This document shows positions 6,799 through 15,456 of a stretch of DNA of 23,804 nucleotides, piece after piece. The notes beneath the pieces were generated by a model. It was given only the letters and a program-made list of their open reading frames with translations. It ran no database searches and was not told where the DNA came from. How positions within the stretch are numbered: position 1 is the first letter of the stretch; each line of letters starts with the position of its first letter. The DNA comes from Clostridiales bacterium (GTDB taxonomy: Bacteria; Bacillota; Clostridia; Christensenellales; Pumilibacteraceae). The DNA is taken from assembly GCA_003533505.1 (NCBI GenBank), contig DQGD01000005.1, positions 1 to 23,804 of the forward strand, written 5' to 3'. A program made the position numbers and the translations under genes.

Positions 6799-6828
6799 AA
6801 CGCGACGGTCAATTCCGTTGCGTTTTTT
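6799..6828 (+). terminator. Intrinsic terminator after the GNAT/TIR operon
   Basis: The ten-pair stem AACGCGACGG/CCGTTGCGTT (one G-T pair) has a 6-base loop TCAATT and continues into a run of six T (6823-6828). This is a textbook Rho-independent terminator. It closes the GNAT/TIR transcript, or, if the TATAAT at 6775 is a promoter, could act as an attenuator ahead of the exporter gene. Confidence 0.85.
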
Positions 6829-6937
6829 CGCGTAAAGCGGTATCATAATTATGTCGGACAGCCCTTGACGCAGCGCGCCGCAAAGCCGCGGAGCAAACGA
6901 GGGGCGAGCCAGATTAAACCTGCCTTAAAAAGAACGT

Positions 6938-8311
6938 ATGAAAAGAACGAACGACCTCGGAAAAGACAAAATGCTTCCGCTGATATTGCGGCTTGCGATA
7001 CCGTCGATGCTTGCGCAGCTGGTGAACGTGCTGTACAGCATAGTCGACAGGATTTTCATAAGCAAAATGCCCGACGGCGACCTTGCGCTGGCGGGAGTGG
7101 GCGTATGCGGTCCGATAGTCACGCTGATAACGTCGTTCAGCTATCTTATGGGCTTGGGCGGCGCGCCGTTGCTCGCGATGAAAATGGGCGAGGGCGACCG
7201 CAAATCGGGCGAACGCATACTCTTCAACTGCTTTGTAATGTTGGTTGCGATTTCCGCGCAGCTTACGGTTGGCTTTATGATATTCAAGCGGCAGCTGCTG
7301 TTCGCGTTCGGCGCAAGCGGCGAATCGATAACCTACGCCGACGAATATATGACGATTTACGCGCTGGGCAGCGTGTTTGCGCTGCTGTCGGTGGGACTCA
7401 ACAGCTTCATAACGGCGCAGGGCTTTTCCGCGACGGCGATGCTGACGGTGGTTATCGGCGCGGTGACGAACGTCGCGCTCGACCCGCTGTTCATCTTCGT
7501 GTTCGGAATGGGCGTGAGGGGCGCGGCGGTCGCGACGGTGATTTCGCAGTTTCTCTCGGCGCTGTGGGCGGTACTGTTTCTGGCGCTGTCAAAGCGCGCG
7601 GAAGTGCGCCTTAAACTGCAAAAGCTGTCGTGGCGACTTATGTCGCGCGTTATAAGACTGGGCTTTTCGCCGTTTATCATCATAGCCACCGACAGCGTGC
7701 TGACGATAGTGCTCAACTCGGTCCTGCAAAAAACGGGTGGCGCGAGCGGCGATATCTACGTTGCCGCGGCGACAATCGTGGTGAGCTATATGCAGCTGAT
7801 ACTGATGCCGATGGGCGGACTTACGATGGCGTGCCAGCCGGTAGTAAGCTTCAATTACGGCGCGCGAAACAGCCAAAGAGTGCGCGCGGCGGTACGCGAC
7901 GCGATAATTCTTATGTTCTGCTTCACCGTAACGATGGCGGCGGTTTCGCAGTTTCTGCCGCAATACTTCGTGCGCATTTTCACCGAAAACCCCGAGGTGA
8001 CGGAAGTCGCCGTAAAGGGCATGCGCGTATACACCGCCGGCATAATAGTGCTGTCGATGCAGTACGTTGCGGTGGACATGCTGGTTGCGCTCGGCAAAAT
8101 CGGCGCTGCGACGTTTTTGTCGCTGTTCCGCAAGATACTCACCATAACGCTCACCGCCGTGCTGCCGCTTTTCCTGGGCAGTTTCGCCGCCTTCTACGGC
8201 GAGCCGATAATGGACGCGGCGAGCGGCATAACCGCAACTATACTGTTCTTCATAGTCTTAAAACGCGCCCTTCACGCCCGTGAAAACAGCGCGGAAGAAA
8301 TAGCCGTCTGA
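6938..8311 (+). CDS. MATE-family multidrug/toxin exporter
   Basis: A 457-residue integral membrane protein with about twelve hydrophobic helices. MATE proteins expel cationic drugs and other compounds using a sodium or proton gradient. Family marks are the front LILRLAIPSMLAQLVNVLYS followed by VDRIFIS, the repeat-half start RLGFSPFIIIATDS near residue 240, and the glycine-proline rich LMPMGGLTMACQPVVSFNYG near residues 285-305. The length is normal. The start is ATG 6938; the ribosome site is weak (AAAAAGAA), so translation may be modest. It stands alone between two terminators. The substrate cannot be deduced. Confidence 0.92.
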   Translation: MKRTNDLGKDKMLPLILRLAIPSMLAQLVNVLYSIVDRIFISKMPDGDLALAGVGVCGPIVTLITSFSYLMGLGGAPLLAMKMGEGDRKSGERILFNCFVMLVAISAQLTVGFMIFKRQLLFAFGASGESITYADEYMTIYALGSVFALLSVGLNSFITAQGFSATAMLTVVIGAVTNVALDPLFIFVFGMGVRGAAVATVISQFLSALWAVLFLALSKRAEVRLKLQKLSWRLMSRVIRLGFSPFIIIATDSVLTIVLNSVLQKTGGASGDIYVAAATIVVSYMQLILMPMGGLTMACQPVVSFNYGARNSQRVRAAVRDAIILMFCFTVTMAAVSQFLPQYFVRIFTENPEVTEVAVKGMRVYTAGIIVLSMQYVAVDMLVALGKIGAATFLSLFRKILTITLTAVLPLFLGSFAAFYGEPIMDAASGITATILFFIVLKRALHARENSAEEIAV

Positions 8312-8378
8312 CTTTGCCTGTCGCCCTGGGCGGCTCACCGATTTAATAGTAAACAAACATATAAAATATTCGCATTCG

Positions 8379-8421
8379 AGCGGCAAAGCACGGAAAACAA
8401 ACCGTGAACTGCCGCTTTTTT
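8379..8421 (+). terminator. Intrinsic terminator after the exporter gene
   Basis: A two-part hairpin. The outer stem is AGCGGCA/TGCCGCT (8379-8385 and 8410-8416), the inner stem CACGG/CCGTG, and six T (8416-8421) end it. The remaining bases to 8550 carry only a promoter-like -10 box at 8504. Confidence 0.85.
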
Positions 8422-8503
8422 GCCGTCCGCAAAGCGGCGTGTAAAAAGAAAAGAACGTCATAAGACGATAAAATAATGCTGTATTTGCGCCGCGTCCGTA
8501 TTG

Positions 8504-8509
8504 TATAAT
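8504..8509 (+). promoter_or_regulatory. -10 box ahead of the rhamnosidase gene
   Basis: TATAAT stands 42 bases before the ATG at 8551. No convincing -35 is found at the usual distance (8481-8486 is GTATTT), which would fit a promoter needing an activator such as the nearby AraC-type protein. That link is inference. Confidence 0.45.
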
Positions 8510-8550
8510 TGAAGCAACCTTAAAAATTATGCGAAAGGCTAGACGGCGTT

Positions 8551-10776
8551 ATGTGGATAAAAAGAAAGAGAGAAAATGAAAGCGAAGGGTTGCCGGTGTT
8601 TACGAAAAGCTTTTCGGCGCGTGAAGGGCTTGTAAAGTGCGAGCTTGCGATAACCGCGACCGGAATCTTTTCGGCGAGCATAAACGGGTACGAGATACCC
8701 GATTTGTTCATGCCCGGCTGGTGCAATTACTTAAAGCGCGTCGACGTGTGCCGCTATGACGTCACCAGGCTCATAAACGAAAACAACGTGATTTCCGTCA
8801 CCGTGGCGAACGGCTGGTATTCCGGAAAACTCGGCTACGGCAATAAAACCAACGTTTTCGGCGACGAGAAGCGGCTGTTTGCCGAGCTCACGCTGACTTA
8901 TGCCGACGGCGAAGTGGAGAAAATAGTCACCGACGAAGATTGGACGGCGACTACTTCCGACGTGGTTTTTGCCGACTTTTTCGACGGCGAAGTAATCGAC
9001 GCAAGGCTGAGAAGCAAAGAAAAACGCGCGAAAAACGCGGAGATAAGCGACTTTTCCGTGCCGCTCACCGAGTATTCGTGCGAGCCCGTGCGCGTGGTGG
9101 AAGCGCTGACCCCCACGGTTATTTATGAGGACGAGCGTGTAATCCGCTATGACTTCGGGCGCAACGTCGCAGGCATGATTTCGCTTGAGGCGAGCGGCGA
9201 GCCGGGCGATAAAATCGTCGTTAAATACGGCGAAATGCTTGACGAGAACGGCGGCGTGTACACGGAGAATCTGAGAAGGGAAAGATGCACCGACGAGTTT
9301 ATTCTCTCGGGCGGCGAGCTCGACGGCTTCAAACCGGAATTTACATACCACGGTTTCAGGTATGCGGAGATAAGCAAGCCCGCGAGCTCGCGCGTGCACG
9401 GCATAGAGGGGCGCGTGATTTCGCAGGATATAGAGTATTACGGCAGTTTCGAGTGCTCGGACGAGGTGATAAACGGCGTCTACGCAATGGCGAGGAACGG
9501 GCAGAGAAGCAATTTCGTGTCGATACCCACCGACTGTCCGCAGCGCGACGAGCGGCTCGGGTGGACGGGCGACGCGGAAGTATTCTGCAATTCCGCCATG
9601 TTCAACGCCGATTGCAAGCGGTTTTTCACCAACTACCTGCGCCTAATTCGCGACGACACGCCGGCCAGCGGACGGATACCATCGATTGTGCCGCTGTACA
9701 TGCCGATTGCGGATAACACCGCCGGCGTTCCGGGCTGGGGCGACTGCATAGCGGTGATGCCGTACTTTCATTATCTTCACTACCGCGACGAGTCGGTGAT
9801 AAGGGATAACCTCCCCACAGCCGAGAAATGGATAGCTTATTATATAGATAAGAGCGAGAATTATCTCACGAAAATAACCAATAACTTCGGCGATTGGCTG
9901 TCGCAGGGCGGCGAAACCGACGCGAACGTCATAAATCAGATTTTCTTCGCCTACTCGACGCGCCTCACCGCAAGCATGTGCGGCATAATCGGCGAGAGCG
10001 ATAAAAAGGCATACTACTCCGACGTGTACGAAAAAGTAAAACGTGCTTTCCGCGCATGCTACTATAAGAACGGACGGATAACGAGCGACACGCAGACAGC
10101 GTATGCCTTCGCCTACGCCGCAGGGCTTATAAGCCGCGATGAAACGGCAAAAAGGCTGCCGGATACCGTGCACGAGAGGGGCGACGCGCTGACCACCGGA
10201 TTTATCGGCAGCAGGTTTATTCTGCCCGCGCTGTGCGACGCAGGCGAAACGGAGCTCGCGTACAGACTGATAAAGCGCACCGAATACCCGTCCTGGGGGT
10301 ACATGCTCGCTCAGGGCGCGACCACGGTATGGGAGCGGTGGAACGGCTATACCGCCGAGCACGGCTTCGAGGACCCCGAGATGAATTCGTTGAACCATTA
10401 CAGCCTGGGTTCGTGTACCGAGTGGCTTTATTCCTACGTTCTGGGCATAAAGCTGTCGGCTGACAGTGCAAAGACGATTATTTCGCCGTCGTTCAGTCGC
10501 GAAATAAGCTGCGCGCGCGGCGGCACGCGCCTCAGCGGCGGAAACATTTTCGTGTCGTGGAAATACGAAAAATCCGCCGTCAGACTTACTGTCGTCGCGG
10601 CGGACGGGGTGGATTACGAAATAGACAAGGGATTAGGTTCGCTCGCGACAATCGAGAAGCGCGGTAACGATACCGTGGCGGTGTTCGCGACGGATGGGGA
10701 GAGCGACGGCGCGTTCAGTTGTCGTGACGAACGGAGCTGCGATACTCGAGCGGCGAAACGTTGTATTTGTCCTTGA
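8551..10776 (+). CDS. Alpha-L-rhamnosidase (GH78-type), cytoplasmic
   Basis: 741 residues without a signal peptide, so it should act inside the cell on imported rhamnosides. The order is that of GH78: an N-terminal beta domain (SFSAREGLVKCELAITATG and INGYEIPDLFMPGW, about 20-60), a second beta domain with YDFGRNVAGM (about 200), then an (alpha/alpha)6 barrel. DCPQRDERLGWTGDAEVF begins at D328 with probable general acid E334, and TTVWERWNG carries the probable base E595. A C-terminal beta domain closes it. It hydrolyses terminal alpha-L-rhamnose from plant or bacterial glycans or glycosides. The start at ATG 8551 has only a distant AAAGG. Its last 62 bases overlap the tail of the opposite AraC gene, and the final 20 or so residues look non-family, as if the original stop had been lost. 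Confidence 0.92.
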   Translation: MWIKRKRENESEGLPVFTKSFSAREGLVKCELAITATGIFSASINGYEIPDLFMPGWCNYLKRVDVCRYDVTRLINENNVISVTVANGWYSGKLGYGNKTNVFGDEKRLFAELTLTYADGEVEKIVTDEDWTATTSDVVFADFFDGEVIDARLRSKEKRAKNAEISDFSVPLTEYSCEPVRVVEALTPTVIYEDERVIRYDFGRNVAGMISLEASGEPGDKIVVKYGEMLDENGGVYTENLRRERCTDEFILSGGELDGFKPEFTYHGFRYAEISKPASSRVHGIEGRVISQDIEYYGSFECSDEVINGVYAMARNGQRSNFVSIPTDCPQRDERLGWTGDAEVFCNSAMFNADCKRFFTNYLRLIRDDTPASGRIPSIVPLYMPIADNTAGVPGWGDCIAVMPYFHYLHYRDESVIRDNLPTAEKWIAYYIDKSENYLTKITNNFGDWLSQGGETDANVINQIFFAYSTRLTASMCGIIGESDKKAYYSDVYEKVKRAFRACYYKNGRITSDTQTAYAFAYAAGLISRDETAKRLPDTVHERGDALTTGFIGSRFILPALCDAGETELAYRLIKRTEYPSWGYMLAQGATTVWERWNGYTAEHGFEDPEMNSLNHYSLGSCTEWLYSYVLGIKLSADSAKTIISPSFSREISCARGGTRLSGGNIFVSWKYEKSAVRLTVVAADGVDYEIDKGLGSLATIEKRGNDTVAVFATDGESDGAFSCRDERSCDTRAAKRCICP

Positions 10777-11536
10777 ATTTCTGGGCGAAGAACGACTGAT
10801 TGTCATAGCCGACCTTGGAGGCGATTGTGATGACGTTGAGGTCGGTGGAGGAGAGGAGCGTGGCGGCGTAGGCTACGCGCAAATCGGTCACATAGTCGAT
10901 AATCGTCTTGCCGACGTACTTTTTGAAGATTTTGATGAAGTGCGAGTGCGAATACGAGCTGAACGCGATGATGTCGTTTATGCGCAGCGAGAAAACGTCG
11001 GGCGTGGAAATCTGCTGTAAAAACGACAGAATACACTCGGGCAGTTGCTTTTCGGAGCGGTGCTCGACGTAAATGCCCAAAAGGTAAACGACAATCGAGG
11101 AGAGCACTGCGCTCGTGTGCTCAATGTCCGCGTTAAATACGTTGATGTTGTTGAGCCGCTTGTGAAGCTCGCCGAACGCTTCGATGCTGAGGTGTATAAC
11201 GATAGGTTTTTCCTGCCGCTCGAGCGCGGAGTACAGAGTCGGCGACAGAACGGCGCAAAGCTTCTGCATCTTCTCGACAGCGATACACACGTCCCTGCGC
11301 TGAATGGGCATATCCGAAACGAATTGATGGACGTGGCGCGGACCCAGCAGCACGAAGTCGCCGGGCATCAGCGGATAAACCGCACCGTTGACGAGGTTCG
11401 AGCCCGTTCCGTCGATTGTGGAAGTGAATTCCCAATCGCTGTGACGGTGCACGATGCTGTTGTCGTTCCACAAAAAAGTGTTGATTTCGTCGGGTTGCAG
11501 CTTGGATATGATTTTCTTAACGGTAGCGTCCTTCAT
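10715..11536 (-). CDS. AraC-family transcriptional regulator with N-terminal cupin
   Basis: 273 residues. The N-terminal sugar-sensing cupin has HRHSDWEFT, YPLMPGDFVLLGPRHVHQF (about residues 30-75). The C-terminal double helix-turn-helix runs about 180-268 and includes FIKIFKKYVGKTIIDYV, IASKVGYDNQSFFAQKFK and the typical closing NVSPLEYR. Such proteins usually activate genes for sugar uptake and breakdown when the inducer binds. It is transcribed away from the ABC transporter operon at 11802 and towards the rhamnosidase gene, so both are likely targets. A strong promoter sits so close to the ATG that the message may have no leader. Confidence 0.92.
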   Translation of the reverse strand: MKDATVKKIISKLQPDEINTFLWNDNSIVHRHSDWEFTSTIDGTGSNLVNGAVYPLMPGDFVLLGPRHVHQFVSDMPIQRRDVCIAVEKMQKLCAVLSPTLYSALERQEKPIVIHLSIEAFGELHKRLNNINVFNADIEHTSAVLSSIVVYLLGIYVEHRSEKQLPECILSFLQQISTPDVFSLRINDIIAFSSYSHSHFIKIFKKYVGKTIIDYVTDLRVAYAATLLSSTDLNVITIASKVGYDNQSFFAQKFKDKYNVSPLEYRSSVRHDN

Positions 11537-11539
11537 AAG

Positions 11540-11565
11540 CGTATTTTACCCGTATTTGCGTATTT
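11540..11565. repeat. Three CGTATTT direct repeats over the AraC promoter
   Basis: CGTATTT occurs at 11540-11546, 11551-11557 and 11559-11565, covering the -10 box and the spacer. Short direct repeats are the usual form of AraC-family sites, so this may be where the regulator represses its own gene. Chance recurrence in AT-rich DNA is possible. Confidence 0.4.
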
Positions 11566-11571
11566 TGTCAA
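11543..11571 (-). promoter_or_regulatory. Strong promoter of the AraC-type gene
   Basis: On the minus strand, a perfect TTGACA (11566-11571) and TAAAAT (11543-11548) have a 17-base spacer. The -10 box ends only six bases before the ATG (11536), so the expected transcription start falls on or next to the A of the start codon. No ribosome site is seen in between. Confidence 0.8.
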
Positions 11572-11680
11572 TATTTCATCGTCGGAATACGAAAAATAAA
11601 GGATTAAAAGCCGTGGAAAACGCTCGACGAAACTCTTAAATCCCATAATAAAAAAATAGCGAAGTACAATAAACTAATGA

Positions 11681-11710
11681 TTGAAACGAACGCGCCGATA
11701 ATGATAGAAT
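11681..11710 (+). promoter_or_regulatory. Promoter of the ABC transporter/surface protein operon
   Basis: TTGAAA (11681-11686) and TAGAAT (11705-11710) are spaced 18 bases, giving a leader of about 85 bases that ends in AGGAGG (11786-11791) and ATG-ATG at 11802. It is divergent from the AraC promoter about 110 bases away. The hexamers are imperfect, which suits activation by the regulator. Confidence 0.55.
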
Positions 11711-11801
11711 TTAGGTAGTATAAAGGCGTCTTGCGCCGAGGCGGCGAAAAACGACTCGGGCAGACAGTTAAAACAGGGATAAAACAGGAGGCATTAACTA
11801 A

Positions 11802-13493
11802 ATGATGAAAAGATTTAAGTCCGTTATAGCCGCGGCTTTGGCGGCGGTGACCTGCATGAGCGTTTGCGCTTGCGGCGGCGACAAAGAGGATTCGACGAAA
11901 ACCTATCTCGACGTGGGCGTGTTCGACGCAGGACTAGGCACCGTCTACTTCGACGAAATGAAAAAGGACTTCGAGGCGTACTACGCGAACGAGAGTTTCG
12001 AGGACGGCAAAACCGGCGTCGTTCTTCGCCCAACCAAGAAGAACACCGAGTTCAACCCGGCTCAGCTTCTCACTTCCATGAAGGACTACCAGCCCGTGCT
12101 GTACCTCCTCAATACCGGTGACTACGAAGCGTTTACTTCCGCCGAACTTTTCACGGACGTATCCGACGTCATGACCGAGAAATACCTTGACGAGAACGGA
12201 GAAATCGCAAAAGATACCGGCAAGACCGCAACGCAGTCCATCGAGGACACTATGCTCGACGGCTATTCCGACGTATTCAAAAAGGACGACGGCAAGTATT
12301 ACGCCGTGCCGTTCATGTACTCCGCGCCCGGCATCATTTATGACGCGGACTTGTTCGACGAACAGAGTCTGTACTTCAAAGCCGACGGTACCGTGGGCGC
12401 GAACGCAGCCGACCTCGCGGCGCAGAACTGCTCGGCAGGTACCGACGGAAAATCAGGCACCTACGACGACGGACTCCCCGCGACCTGGGAACAGTTCCTC
12501 ATGCTTCTTTCCGCTATAAGAAACAAGGGGCTTACGCCGTTCACCTGGGCAGAATCGCCGAGTACATACCAGATTTCCAGAGTGTTCAACATCATTCACG
12601 CGAATTACGAGGGCTACGACGATTTTATGCTCAACTACTCGCTTTCCGGCACCGACAACGAGCTCGGGGAAATCAACGATAGCAATTACGACAAGCTGCT
12701 CGAGCAAGAAGGCAGAAAAGCCGCAATCAAGGCGTTCTATGATATAACTAAGAACGCAGGCAACTATTCTGTCAAGGCGGCTCCTGCCGGCGGCAACACG
12801 CACACCACCGCCGAGCGCGAGTTTATTCAGAGCAAGCGTTACGGCACGAGAATCGCGATGTTCGTGGAGAACAGCTATTGGGAACAGGAGGCTCGTTCGG
12901 TTTTCGACGGCGAACCGCAGCCCGAGCAGAACGGCTACGGCAAGAGGAACTTCAAGTATCTGACGATGCCTAAGTTCGTGGGAATGGAAGGTGTCGAGGA
13001 CCAGACGAACGAAGAGCGCGTCATCCCCACAACCTATTCCGAGAGCTATATGTGCATCAGCGCAAAGAACACCAACAAGAACGCCGAGGTGCAGACGCGC
13101 GTAGCCAAGTTGTTTATCAAGTTTGTCCAGCAGAGAGCCCAGCTCGTGAAGTTCACCGCCAACACCGGCTGCTTACGTCCCTACAAATATACGATAACCG
13201 ACGAGGAAAAGCAGACCTGCACGCCGTATACGCGCAGCATTCTCGAGCTGATAGCCGAGGGCGCGACCGTCGCTCCCAACCTCGCGATTGCCACCAAGCG
13301 CCGTCAATTCACCGGCGAAGACGGCTTCGACGAGAGCAACAACGGCTTCGCGTTCAGAGCAAAAGTGGATAACAACGTGTACAAAGAGCCGTTTACCTAC
13401 TTCTATATGAATCCCGACAAGACGGTGGACGACGCGTTCGGCGAGATGAAGTCCACGATTACGTCCATACTGAAAGAAGCCGGCGCGATTTGA
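11802..13493 (+). CDS. Sugar-binding lipoprotein of an ABC importer
   Basis: A 563-residue extracellular solute-binding protein. The signal peptide (KRFKSVIAAALAAVTCMSV) ends in a lipobox VCAC with the lipid-bearing cysteine most likely Cys24, so it is anchored outside the membrane. The mature part shows the family pattern: VFDAGLGTVYFDEMKKDFEAYY, then DGYSDVFKKDDGKYYAVPF and a hinge-lobe WEQFLMLLSAIRNKGLTPFT. It is longer than most binding proteins (usually 400-450), in line with those that bind oligosaccharides. Two permease genes follow at once. The ligand is unknown; rhamnose-containing oligosaccharides are a guess from the neighbouring rhamnosidase. Confidence 0.9.
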   Translation: MMKRFKSVIAAALAAVTCMSVCACGGDKEDSTKTYLDVGVFDAGLGTVYFDEMKKDFEAYYANESFEDGKTGVVLRPTKKNTEFNPAQLLTSMKDYQPVLYLLNTGDYEAFTSAELFTDVSDVMTEKYLDENGEIAKDTGKTATQSIEDTMLDGYSDVFKKDDGKYYAVPFMYSAPGIIYDADLFDEQSLYFKADGTVGANAADLAAQNCSAGTDGKSGTYDDGLPATWEQFLMLLSAIRNKGLTPFTWAESPSTYQISRVFNIIHANYEGYDDFMLNYSLSGTDNELGEINDSNYDKLLEQEGRKAAIKAFYDITKNAGNYSVKAAPAGGNTHTTAEREFIQSKRYGTRIAMFVENSYWEQEARSVFDGEPQPEQNGYGKRNFKYLTMPKFVGMEGVEDQTNEERVIPTTYSESYMCISAKNTNKNAEVQTRVAKLFIKFVQQRAQLVKFTANTGCLRPYKYTITDEEKQTCTPYTRSILELIAEGATVAPNLAIATKRRQFTGEDGFDESNNGFAFRAKVDNNVYKEPFTYFYMNPDKTVDDAFGEMKSTITSILKEAGAI

Positions 13494-13498
13494 CGAAA

Positions 13499-13511
13499 GC
13501 GCTTCGGGCGC
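13499..13511 (+). other. Small stem-loop between binding-protein and permease genes
   Basis: GCGC-TTCGG-GCGC with no T-run. Such hairpins after binding-protein genes can stabilise the upstream message so that more binding protein than permease is made. With only four pairs this is weak. Confidence 0.2.
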
Positions 13512-13536
13512 GACTATAAAAACTGTGAGATAACCT

Positions 13537-14541
13537 ATGAAAGCGGAAAAAACCTCTATCTTCGGCAAAATCAAGGCGTTCGTTTACGACGTCAGGGTGA
13601 AGCTGCATCAAAAGTTCGGGAGAAAGAAAAAGCAAAAGGTCTACAAAAAGAAGTTGGGACAAAACCTGTTCCTGTTCTTCTTCCTGCTCTTCCCGATAGT
13701 GCAGTTCCTCATATTCTATGTGGGCGTGGCGGCGAACACCTTGAAGCTCGCGTTTCAGGCGCCCGACAAGACCGGCAACTACTATTTCACGCTCGACACC
13801 TTCAAAAAAGTGCTCCAAGCCTTTTTCGTGACGGGCGAAATGTCGGTGCTCATCCGCAACTCCGCCATTCAGTTTGCGTGCGGTTTGCTCATCAGCATGC
13901 CGCTACAGATTATGGTCGCCTACGTTGTGTTCAAAAAAGTGCCGTTCGCCGGCGCGTACAAGGTGATACTGTTCCTTCCGAACATTATTTCCAGCCTCGT
14001 GTTCGTTATCTGCGCGAGGGCGCTGATGCAGAAGGGCATACCGTTCCTGTTCAACAACCCCGCGATGGGACTATTGAATCGTCACACGACAAAGAGCTTC
14101 TATTCGGTGCTGGTATTCGGACTGTGGATGAACTTCGCCAACGGACTGATTATCTATCTTTCCGCGATGTGCAGCATCTCCAAGGACGTGCTCGAATACG
14201 GCGAACTCGAAAAAATGTCGTCGTTTCAGGAATTTTGGCACATAATTCTGCCGTCTATTTTCCCGACGATAGTTACCTACATAATCGTGGCAATCGCAGG
14301 TTTCTTTATCAATTACGGGCATTTCTATTCGTTCTACGGCGGCGAGGACGGAGCGATGCAGCCGTTCTCCACGCTCGGCTTCTACTTCTTCGTGAAGGTT
14401 GCCGGCGGCAAGAACACCATTCCGTCGCCCAACGACTATCCGTTCGTTTCGGCGGCAGGCATACTGTTCACGCTGATAGTAGCGCCCGTGACGCTGCTCA
14501 CCAAGTACCTTCTGGAAAAATTCGGACCGAGCGAGGATTAG
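13537..14541 (+). CDS. ABC sugar importer permease 1 (MalF/UgpA type)
   Basis: A 334-residue inner membrane protein with about six hydrophobic helices after a long, strongly basic cytoplasmic front (about residues 1-40, ending GRKKKQKVYKKK). The permease core includes FLPNIISSLVFVICARALM and the ATPase-contact loop EYGELEKMSSFQEFWHIILP starting at E220. That loop departs from the usual EAA-x3-G pattern (Y221, G222, and K226 in place of glycine), while the partner permease keeps it. The start is ATG 13537 with a weak GAGATAA. It should pair with the next gene to form the channel. Confidence 0.88.
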   Translation: MKAEKTSIFGKIKAFVYDVRVKLHQKFGRKKKQKVYKKKLGQNLFLFFFLLFPIVQFLIFYVGVAANTLKLAFQAPDKTGNYYFTLDTFKKVLQAFFVTGEMSVLIRNSAIQFACGLLISMPLQIMVAYVVFKKVPFAGAYKVILFLPNIISSLVFVICARALMQKGIPFLFNNPAMGLLNRHTTKSFYSVLVFGLWMNFANGLIIYLSAMCSISKDVLEYGELEKMSSFQEFWHIILPSIFPTIVTYIIVAIAGFFINYGHFYSFYGGEDGAMQPFSTLGFYFFVKVAGGKNTIPSPNDYPFVSAAGILFTLIVAPVTLLTKYLLEKFGPSED

Positions 14542-14545
14542 AGCT

Positions 14546-15439
14546 ATGCTGGAAAACGTCAAGATTAAAAACAGAAAATACATTAAAATGGACGCGTTCC
14601 AGATTGTGCTGTACACGATTGTCACGCTGTACTGCATATCGATGCTCTACGTCCTGTTATTCGGCTTCGTAAACTCGCTCAAAGACGCCACCGACTACGA
14701 GTGGAATAACCCGTTCGCGTTCCCGAGCAGCGAGTTCGGCTGGAAATTAAGCAACTACACCAAGGTTTTCAAGGACTTCAACGTGTTCACCGTGGGCGGC
14801 AAACAGGTATACTTGCCGGCGATGTTCTTAAACTCCGTGCTGTACGCCGGACTCATGTCGCTGTTCTGCATGGCGACGCAGGTCATCACCGCCTACGCCG
14901 TGGCGAAATACGACTTCAAGGGGAAGGGACTGATTTACGGCGTGGCAATCGTAGTAATGCTGTTGCCCATCATCGGCTCGCTCGCGTCGGAAGTGCAGAT
15001 AGCGAACCTGTTCGGCTTCCGCAACAACCTTATCGGCGTGTGCATTATGAAATGCAAGTACCCGGGAATCTACTTCCTCGTGTTCTACGCCACCTTCAAG
15101 AGTCTGCCCTGGACGTTCGCCGAAGCGGCTCAGATAGACGGAGCCGGGCATTTCAGAACGTTTATTCAGATAATGCTGCCGCTTATCCGCAGCACGCTGT
15201 TCGCGGTGTTCATACTGCTGTTCATCGAACATTGGAACGACTACTACACGCCGATGATATTCCTGCCCGAAAAGCCCACGATGTCCTATGGCTTGTTCAT
15301 TTTCCAGACGGACAACAAGGCAAGCACGCCCATTCAGCTCGCCGCCTGCATACTCGCGTGCGTGCCCATCCTGATTGTGTTCGCCGCGTTCAAGGACAAG
15401 ATTATGAGCAACGTAACCATGGGCGGTATCAAAGGTTAA
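14546..15439 (+). CDS. ABC sugar importer permease 2 (MalG/UgpE type)
   Basis: 297 residues with about six membrane helices. The ATPase-contact EAA loop is canonical: FAEAAQIDGAGHFRTFIQIM (E193, A194, A195, D198, G199). The C-terminus ends VTMGGIKG, a typical end for this family. It starts four bases after the previous stop, with GAGGAT as ribosome site. No ATP-binding subunit is encoded in the window. Importers of this family often share one MsmK/UgpC-type ATPase encoded elsewhere. Confidence 0.92.
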   Translation: MLENVKIKNRKYIKMDAFQIVLYTIVTLYCISMLYVLLFGFVNSLKDATDYEWNNPFAFPSSEFGWKLSNYTKVFKDFNVFTVGGKQVYLPAMFLNSVLYAGLMSLFCMATQVITAYAVAKYDFKGKGLIYGVAIVVMLLPIIGSLASEVQIANLFGFRNNLIGVCIMKCKYPGIYFLVFYATFKSLPWTFAEAAQIDGAGHFRTFIQIMLPLIRSTLFAVFILLFIEHWNDYYTPMIFLPEKPTMSYGLFIFQTDNKASTPIQLAACILACVPILIVFAAFKDKIMSNVTMGGIKG

Positions 15440-15456
15440 TCCCTTAGGAGAAAAAT

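Noticed and set aside
6730..7614. Plus-strand open frame of 294 codons covering the terminator and the front of the MATE gene
   Set aside because: Arginine-rich product without membrane helices; crosses an intrinsic terminator; the MATE frame is plainly the real one.
11711..11801. Leader of the ABC operon considered as a riboswitch
   Set aside because: Only about 85 bases, with no hairpin plus T-run and no motif of a known riboswitch class that I could see.
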